From Pseudomonadota bacterium (GTDB lineage Bacteria > Pseudomonadota > Gammaproteobacteria > Burkholderiales > Burkholderiaceae_C), in the NCBI GenBank assembly GCA_029780695.1, contig JAKOYD010000164.1:1-64000 (forward strand): a DNA stretch of 64,000 bases. The letters run 5' to 3'. Of the stretch, positions 58,237-64,000 are shown piece after piece. Positions within the stretch are counted from its first letter, which is position 1; each line of letters begins with the position of its first letter. A model generated the notes under the pieces. That model had not been told where the DNA came from and made no database searches. It was given only the letters and a program-made list of their open reading frames with translations. The position numbers and the translations under genes are program-made.

Positions 58237-58388
58237 CACGAGGCTGGATGACCGCGCCCGCGGGCTGTGAAGCCATGGATACGGCCGCTTGGCGGGGGTT
58301 GAGCCCGCAAGCGACCGATGATGGTGGCCGGCGCTGGCCCACGGACAGGGCGGAGTGATTTCAGCGCCTTGTCCCTGACAATGCGCGC

Positions 58389-59033
58389 ATGACGCCCGCC
58401 CAGATCGACACCTTCTTCGCCACGCTGCAAGCCGTTAATCCGCAGCCCGCCAGCGAGCTGGAATACACCAGCGTGTTCGAACTGCTCACGGCCGTGCTGC
58501 TGTCGGCGCAGGCGACCGACGTGGGCGTGAACAAGGCAACGCGGCGGCTGTTTCCGGTGGCCAACACGCCGCAGCAGATTCTGGCATTGGGCCAGGATCG
58601 GCTGGAGGATTACATCAAGACCATCGGCCTGTTTCACGCCAAGGCCAAGCACCTGATGCAAACTTGCCGCATCCTGGTCGATGCGCACGGCGGCGAAGTG
58701 CCGCGCACCCGCGCCGAGCTGGAAGCGCTGCCCGGCGTGGGGCGCAAGACGGCGAACGTGGTGCTGAACGTGGCCTATGGCGAGCCGACGATGGCGGTGG
58801 ACACGCACATCTTTCGCGTCAGCAACCGCACCGGCCTGGCACCCGGCAAGACGCCACTGGCGGTCGAGCTGAAGCTGCTGGAACGCGTGCCGCCCCAATA
58901 CATGGACCACGCGCACCACTGGCTGATCCTGCATGGGCGCTATGTGTGCGTGGCGCGAACGCCGCGCTGCGGGCAGTGCGCGGTGGCGGCTTGCTGCGAT
59001 TATCCCGACAAGACGCCGAAGCCACAAAGGTAA
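58389..59033 (+). CDS. nth: Endonuclease III
   Basis: A 214-residue DNA glycosylase/AP lyase for oxidised pyrimidines. Helix-hairpin-helix LPGVGRKTANVVLN with the catalytic Lys nearby, Asp in AVDTHIFRVSNR, and a 4Fe-4S cluster with C-X6-C-X2-C-X5-C (CVARTPRCGQC then CC). Motifs and length are complete. Confidence 0.97.
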   Translation: MTPAQIDTFFATLQAVNPQPASELEYTSVFELLTAVLLSAQATDVGVNKATRRLFPVANTPQQILALGQDRLEDYIKTIGLFHAKAKHLMQTCRILVDAHGGEVPRTRAELEALPGVGRKTANVVLNVAYGEPTMAVDTHIFRVSNRTGLAPGKTPLAVELKLLERVPPQYMDHAHHWLILHGRYVCVARTPRCGQCAVAACCDYPDKTPKPQR

Positions 59034-59126
59034 AGGCGACGTGCCGGCGTCAAGCCAATGGACGCCCATGCGCGTGGGGTCGTCCACCACTCAATACCTG
59101 TGCGCGCTGCTGAACGCCGCTTGAAA

Positions 59127-59360
59127 TCAGTCACCGCCGCCATCCCCGCCGCCGCCGCCGCCGCCGCCGTCACCGCCATCGGCGCCGCCGTCCGCCGCAT
59201 CGTCCGCTTCGGGCGCTGCGTCGTCGTGCACGGTGGCGCCCTCGCCCTCACCGCCGGGGTTGGCCTTGCGTTCGGCCTTCTGGCGCGCCTTTTCTTCCTT
59301 CTTGCGTTTCTTTTCCAGTTCGCGCTGGCGTTTTTCGTAACCGTAGTTGGGGGTTGCCAA
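59127..59360 (-). CDS. Small charged protein with glycine-rich tail
   Basis: A 77-residue protein beginning LATPNYGYEKRQRELEKK, a highly basic and acidic helix similar to small conserved proteins in Burkholderiales. The C-terminal third is Asp/Gly-only and probably disordered. I favour the TTG at 59360 because GGAG lies eight bases upstream. Function unknown. It overlaps no other gene and is next to the DUF2189 gene. Confidence 0.7.
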   Translation of the reverse strand: MATPNYGYEKRQRELEKKRKKEEKARQKAERKANPGGEGEGATVHDDAAPEADDAADGGADGGDGGGGGGGGDGGGD

Positions 59361-59377
59361 ATCTGTTTCTCCGTCGT

Positions 59378-60277
59378 TCAGGCCACTGTAGCAGGCGCCG
59401 GCGCTTCGGCGGGCGCTTGCCAACGCACGGCGCCGCGGTAGGCGTGCCAGCTGGCGTGGCCGAGCAGCGGGCCGATGATGATCAGGCCGAGGCCCCAGGT
59501 GGCCAAGCCGATGGCGATCAGCACGGTGATGAGCAAGCCCCACCACAGCATGGTGATGGGGTTGGCGAACATGACGCGGATGCTGGTGATGGCGGCCGAG
59601 ATGGCGTCGGTGTCGCGGTCGAGGATCATCGGGATCGACACCACCGCGGTGGAATACACCAGCATGGCGAAGATGCCGCCCACCATCAGGTAGACCAGCA
59701 CGAACTCGATGTTCTCGGGGTTGAAGATGGCCTGCAGCACGCCCGTGGTAGACGGCATGCCAGTGTTGAAGAACACGGCAAACACCACCAGCGACGCGCG
59801 GCCCCACAGCAGTTCCAGCACGATCAACACCAGCACCAGCATGCCCATGCTGCGGATGTGCTTGTCCCAGCAGGTGAGCGAGGCGCCCAGTTCGGGCTTG
59901 ATCCCCAGTTCGCGCCGGCGGCTGACCTCGTACAAGCCCATCGCCAGAAACGGCCCGACCAGAAGACAGCCCGAGGCGATCGACATCGCGTATTCAGGAT
60001 GGTTGCGAAACACCAGCGTCAGCACCGCCGCCATCAGCCAGAAGCAGATGCCGTAGAAGATGCCGATGCCCGGCGCCGCCATGAAGTCGCGCCAGCCCTT
60101 GCCCAGCCAGCGCAGCGGGTCGCTCAGCCCCAGCGGCACCATGACGGCCTGCGGCACGGTGGAGCGCGGCGGCACGTAGGGCTGGTAGGCGGGGGCTTGC
60201 GGCGCGGCGGCGGACGCGGCGGACGCGGCGGACGCGGCGGGCGCGGCGGGCGCGGAATCAGGGGCGTGGTCGGTCAT
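59378..60277 (-). CDS. DUF2189/BPSS1780-family membrane protein
   Basis: A 299-residue inner-membrane protein. A Pro/Ala/Ser-rich N-terminus made of short Ala-Ser repeats precedes about six hydrophobic segments. WLGKGWRDFMAAPGIGIFYG and GPFLAMGLYEVSRRRELG are DUF2189 signatures. Function is unknown. The start at 60277 has a short leader; the low-complexity N-terminus (9-bp GCGGACGCG repeats near 60187-60250) may vary in length. Confidence 0.88.
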   Translation of the reverse strand: MTDHAPDSAPAAPAASAASAASAAAPQAPAYQPYVPPRSTVPQAVMVPLGLSDPLRWLGKGWRDFMAAPGIGIFYGICFWLMAAVLTLVFRNHPEYAMSIASGCLLVGPFLAMGLYEVSRRRELGIKPELGASLTCWDKHIRSMGMLVLVLIVLELLWGRASLVVFAVFFNTGMPSTTGVLQAIFNPENIEFVLVYLMVGGIFAMLVYSTAVVSIPMILDRDTDAISAAITSIRVMFANPITMLWWGLLITVLIAIGLATWGLGLIIIGPLLGHASWHAYRGAVRWQAPAEAPAPATVA

Positions 60278-60504
60278 GCGGACGGCGGTGGCAGTGATGG
60301 TCAGTTCCGCATCCAGCATAAGCCAGCCCCAGCGGGCATGGCAAGACGCGTGAACACCCATGCCGAATGCACCGAACCGTGCGAGGCATGCAGGTCGGCG
60401 CGGCGGCGCAACCGGGCGCGCAGGGGCATGAATGCCTGGCCTACGGGTCGCTCGGATGCCGCTGCGGGGGCAACAGGGCGGTCGCCGTGCGCGGACAGAC
60501 CGGG

Positions 60505-60580
60505 TTTGCTCGGACATAAGCGCCACCGGCGCTTGTCCATCAAGGCTATAAAGCTATAAATAGCATAGCATTCAGGGTAG
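60505..60580 (-). repeat. ATAGC-type repeat in the DUF2189/metC gap
   Basis: AGCGCCACCGGCGCTTGTCCATCAAGG, then TATAAAGCTATAAATAGC. The rest of the 376-bp gap (60278-60653) has no gene or terminator that I can support. Confidence 0.7.
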
Positions 60581-60653
60581 GCATTGATGCCCGCGCGGCA
60601 GCCTATTCGGGTGCGCGTGCGGGCATGAGTGCCCGGCCAACCCATCCGCTTTT

Positions 60654-61868
60654 TCAGCCCGGCAACGCCCGCGCCAGCGCCTGCGCAATGTCGGCCTGCA
60701 AATCCGCCACCGCCTCCAGCCCCATGGAAAACCGCACCAGCGTGCCGCGCGCCAGGTGCGCGGGCCAGCGCTGGCGCATGGCCGCCAGGTCGTAAGGCAC
60801 GACCAGGCTGACCGGGCCGCCCCAGCTGTAGCCCAGCTTGAACAGCTGCAGCGCATCGCAGAACGCATCGACCTGCGCGGACGAATAGCGCTCATCGATC
60901 ATCACGCTGAACAGGCCGGCGGCCGCACCGTTGCCGCGCGCGTCGGCCGCACCGCACACCTGCTGCCAGTGGGCATGCCCGGGCGCACCGGGCAGCGCCG
61001 GGTGCAGCACCTGCGCAAAGGCCGGTTGCTGCGCACACCAGCGGGCCAGCGCGCGCGCCGCGTCATCCTGCGCGCGGTAGCGCAGTGCGATGCTGGGCAG
61101 CGCGCGCAGCAGGTTTTCAGCGTCATTGGCGCCCACGCCCAGGCCCAGCCGCATGTGGGTCAGCTTGATCTTCAGGTGCAAGGCCTCGTCGCGCGTGGTC
61201 ACGCTGCCCATCAGCACGTCGCCACCGCCGCTGGGGTATTTGGTCAGCGCGTGCGCCGAAATGTCGACGCCCAGGCCCTGACCGTCCAGATCGAACGCGT
61301 TGAAGCCCAGGCCCGCGCCCCAGGTGTTGTCCAGCGCGCTGGTCACACCCCGTTCGCGGCACAGTCGCGCCTGCGCGATGAGGTCGGGGAATTCCATGGT
61401 CACCGAACCCGCGGCCTCCAGCCACACCAGCTTCGTCCGCTCGCCGATGCGCGCGGCCAGATCGGCCACGTCCATCGGGTCGTAGAACTGGTGCGTGATG
61501 CCGAACGCGGCCAGTTCGCCTTCGGCCAGCGCCTTGTTGGGGCCGTAGGCGTTGTCGGGGATCAGCACCTCGTCACCGGTCTTGAGCAGCGCCAGCGCCA
61601 CGTTGGCGATGGCCGCCAGCCCGCTGGGCACCAGCACGCACTGTAGGCCGCCTTCCAGCGTGGCGATGCGCTCTTCCAGCGTAAACGTGGTCGGCGTGCC
61701 GTGCAGGCCGTAGGTGTAGCCCTGCTTGTGCTTCCAGTCGCGCGAGCGCATCGCCGCGACGTTGGGAAAGATGACCGTGGACGCCTTGAACACGCCCGGC
61801 TGCGGGGCGGCAAAGCCGTCGGGCGGGGTGTAAGGGTGATGGATGAGTTGCGTGCGCGGATCGGTCAT
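60654..61868 (-). CDS. metC: Cystathionine beta-lyase (PLP)
   Basis: A 404-residue enzyme of the Cys/Met metabolism PLP family. TQLIHHPYTPPDGF at the start, VPSGLAAIANVALALLKTGDEVL, and the PLP Lys in SAHALTKYPSGGGDVLMG are clear. SRDWKHKQGYTYGLHGTPTT is typical of the MetC branch. It cleaves cystathionine to homocysteine, though close paralogues act on other thioethers. The ATG at 61868 is the natural start. Confidence 0.92.
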   Translation of the reverse strand: MTDPRTQLIHHPYTPPDGFAAPQPGVFKASTVIFPNVAAMRSRDWKHKQGYTYGLHGTPTTFTLEERIATLEGGLQCVLVPSGLAAIANVALALLKTGDEVLIPDNAYGPNKALAEGELAAFGITHQFYDPMDVADLAARIGERTKLVWLEAAGSVTMEFPDLIAQARLCRERGVTSALDNTWGAGLGFNAFDLDGQGLGVDISAHALTKYPSGGGDVLMGSVTTRDEALHLKIKLTHMRLGLGVGANDAENLLRALPSIALRYRAQDDAARALARWCAQQPAFAQVLHPALPGAPGHAHWQQVCGAADARGNGAAAGLFSVMIDERYSSAQVDAFCDALQLFKLGYSWGGPVSLVVPYDLAAMRQRWPAHLARGTLVRFSMGLEAVADLQADIAQALARALPG

Positions 61869-61974
61869 GCGGCAATGGTATTGCACACCATCACCCGGCG
61901 CGCGACCCGCAAGCGGAGTGACTGCGCCGCCGGGCACACGCGCCGGCCGGCAGCGCCTCAGCCACCTCGAAAAA

Positions 61975-62499
61975 TCAAATCTTCCACTTGGCCAGCAGCT
62001 TGTCGGGCGTCAGGCTGTCATACGCCTCGAACGGCTGGTGAATCCAGGGATTCGACGGCAGGTCTTCGACCGAATAGTCGGCATTGAAGCTGGAGCAGCC
62101 CTTGGTCCAGATCACCGCCGTGCGCAGTTCGGTGATCGGTTCATAGTTGTTGCGCAGGCGGTCCACCACCGCCTGCAGGGTCACGCCCGTGTCGGCCAGG
62201 TCGTCCACCAGCAACACCTTGCCGGCGATTTGACCGCGCGGCGTGGTGATGTAGTGCGCAATGTCCAGGTGGCCCTGCTGCGTGCCTGCCTCGGCGCGGT
62301 AGCTGCTGGTGGACATGATGGCCAGCGGCACGTTGAAGATGCGGCTGAGAATGTCGCCCGGCCGCATGCCGCCGCGCGCCAAGCACAGGATGGTGTCGAA
62401 CTGCCAGCCCGATTGATGCACCTTGATCGCCAGCTTCTCGATCAGGTTGTGGTATTCGTCGTAGCTGACGTAAAGGTGCTTGCCGTCTTCGGTCAACAT
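61975..62499 (-). CDS. Phosphoribosyltransferase (hypoxanthine/xanthine-guanine type)
   Basis: A 174-residue purine-salvage-type enzyme. The PRPP-binding motif is VLLVDDLADTGVTL, and CLARGGMRPGDILSR binds pyrophosphate. YVSYDEYHNLIEKLAIKV is common in the xanthine-guanine branch. AGGAGCAATGAG lies before the ATG at 62499. Its position near purA fits purine metabolism. It is separated from purA by about 200 bp of repeats. Confidence 0.88.
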   Translation of the reverse strand: MLTEDGKHLYVSYDEYHNLIEKLAIKVHQSGWQFDTILCLARGGMRPGDILSRIFNVPLAIMSTSSYRAEAGTQQGHLDIAHYITTPRGQIAGKVLLVDDLADTGVTLQAVVDRLRNNYEPITELRTAVIWTKGCSSFNADYSVEDLPSNPWIHQPFEAYDSLTPDKLLAKWKI

Positions 62500-62509
62500 C
62501 TCATTGCTC

Positions 62510-62555
62510 CTGATTAAATAGCTGATTGCGCTTGCCCATCAAGCGCTGACGACTG
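62510..62555 (-). repeat. ATAGC-type repeat between purA and the phosphoribosyltransferase
   Basis: AAATAGCTGATTGCGCTTGCC, CATCAAGCGCTGACG. It lies just before the phosphoribosyltransferase ribosome-binding site. Confidence 0.75.
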
Positions 62556-62584
62556 AATTGACCACATGAACACACGGGCTGCGC

Positions 62585-62699
62585 AGCCAGCCCGAAGGGG
62601 CCGCGGAGCAGGCCATGCTGGAACGCCGTGGAGCGGGCTTGTCCCGGCCAATGGCGTTGTCCCCCTGGCGGGAAGGCGCCGCAGGCGACTCAGGGGGGT
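62585..62699 (-). repeat. CCCCCTGGCGGG-type repeat after purA
   Basis: GGCCGCGGAGCAGGCC, GTGGAGCGGGCTTGTCCCGG, CCCCCTGGCGGGAAGGCGCC and CTCAGGGGGGT match 49833-49932 over about 100 bp. It abuts the purA stop codon. Confidence 0.88.

Positions 62700-64000
<1,301 letters not shown>

Overview
The window is a GC-rich chromosomal segment of a betaproteobacterium, most likely a Comamonadaceae member (Burkholderiales). The evidence is gene content and style: glnA next to ntrBC, an imuA-imuB-dnaE2 mutasome, paired DUF1800/DUF1501 genes, a BPSS1780/DUF2189-type membrane protein, a CTERM-like sorting tail, and several families of dispersed repeats of the kind common in that family. It holds about 55 protein genes. 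I found no rRNA, tRNA, CRISPR array or prophage. Both ends are cut: an unknown C-terminus at the left and purA, lacking its first residues, at the right.

Layout. 1-9.6 kb is a ligase-associated repair cluster: ATP-dependent DNA ligase, Lhr-like DEXH helicase and the PdeM-type phosphoesterase. It is split by a 3.3 kb accessory island. The island holds a HigBA-like toxin-antitoxin pair, a decayed duplicate of the ligase 3' end, an integron gene cassette (attC site plus a HEPN gene and a DUF262 gene, visibly AT-richer than its surroundings) and an orphan VapB antitoxin. 9.6-24.6 kb holds a GDPD lipoprotein, an MFS pump, miaA, DUF1800/DUF1501, Hsp20, suhB-trmB-RluA, an MBL hydrolase, a transglutaminase-like protein, a TlpA-like thioredoxin and panE. 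24.6-35.7 kb holds alaS, a Phd/PIN toxin-antitoxin pair, thpR, the SOS mutasome with a clear LexA operator, and an ion channel. 35.8-40.8 kb is thyA, a two-subunit 2-oxoacid dehydrogenase E1, folA, DUF2945, DUF488 and exonuclease III. 40.8-45.8 kb is the nitrogen block ntrC-ntrB-DUF4124-glnA, with a sigma-54 promoter and an NtrC site before glnA. 45.9-64 kb holds envelope and secreted proteins (EI24, sterol desaturase, deacetylase, beta-propeller, Ig-like, CTERM and collagen-like proteins), two pseudouridine/tRNA-type housekeeping genes, nth, two PLP enzymes, a phosphoribosyltransferase and purA.

The most striking features are two. First, the HEPN + DUF262 pair is packaged as an integron cassette: the attC begins 2 bp after the HEPN stop codon and a core site lies just before the DUF262 gene. 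The pair looks like a candidate nuclease-based defence module. Second, at least four families of dispersed repeats occur not only between genes but in frame inside conserved genes: ligase, helicase, miaA, suhB, trmB, alaS, dnaE2, imuB, thyA and a CinA-like gene. They add short peptide inserts, and in one case most of a signal peptide.

Protein families were assigned by reading motifs and from memory of the families. No database search was possible.
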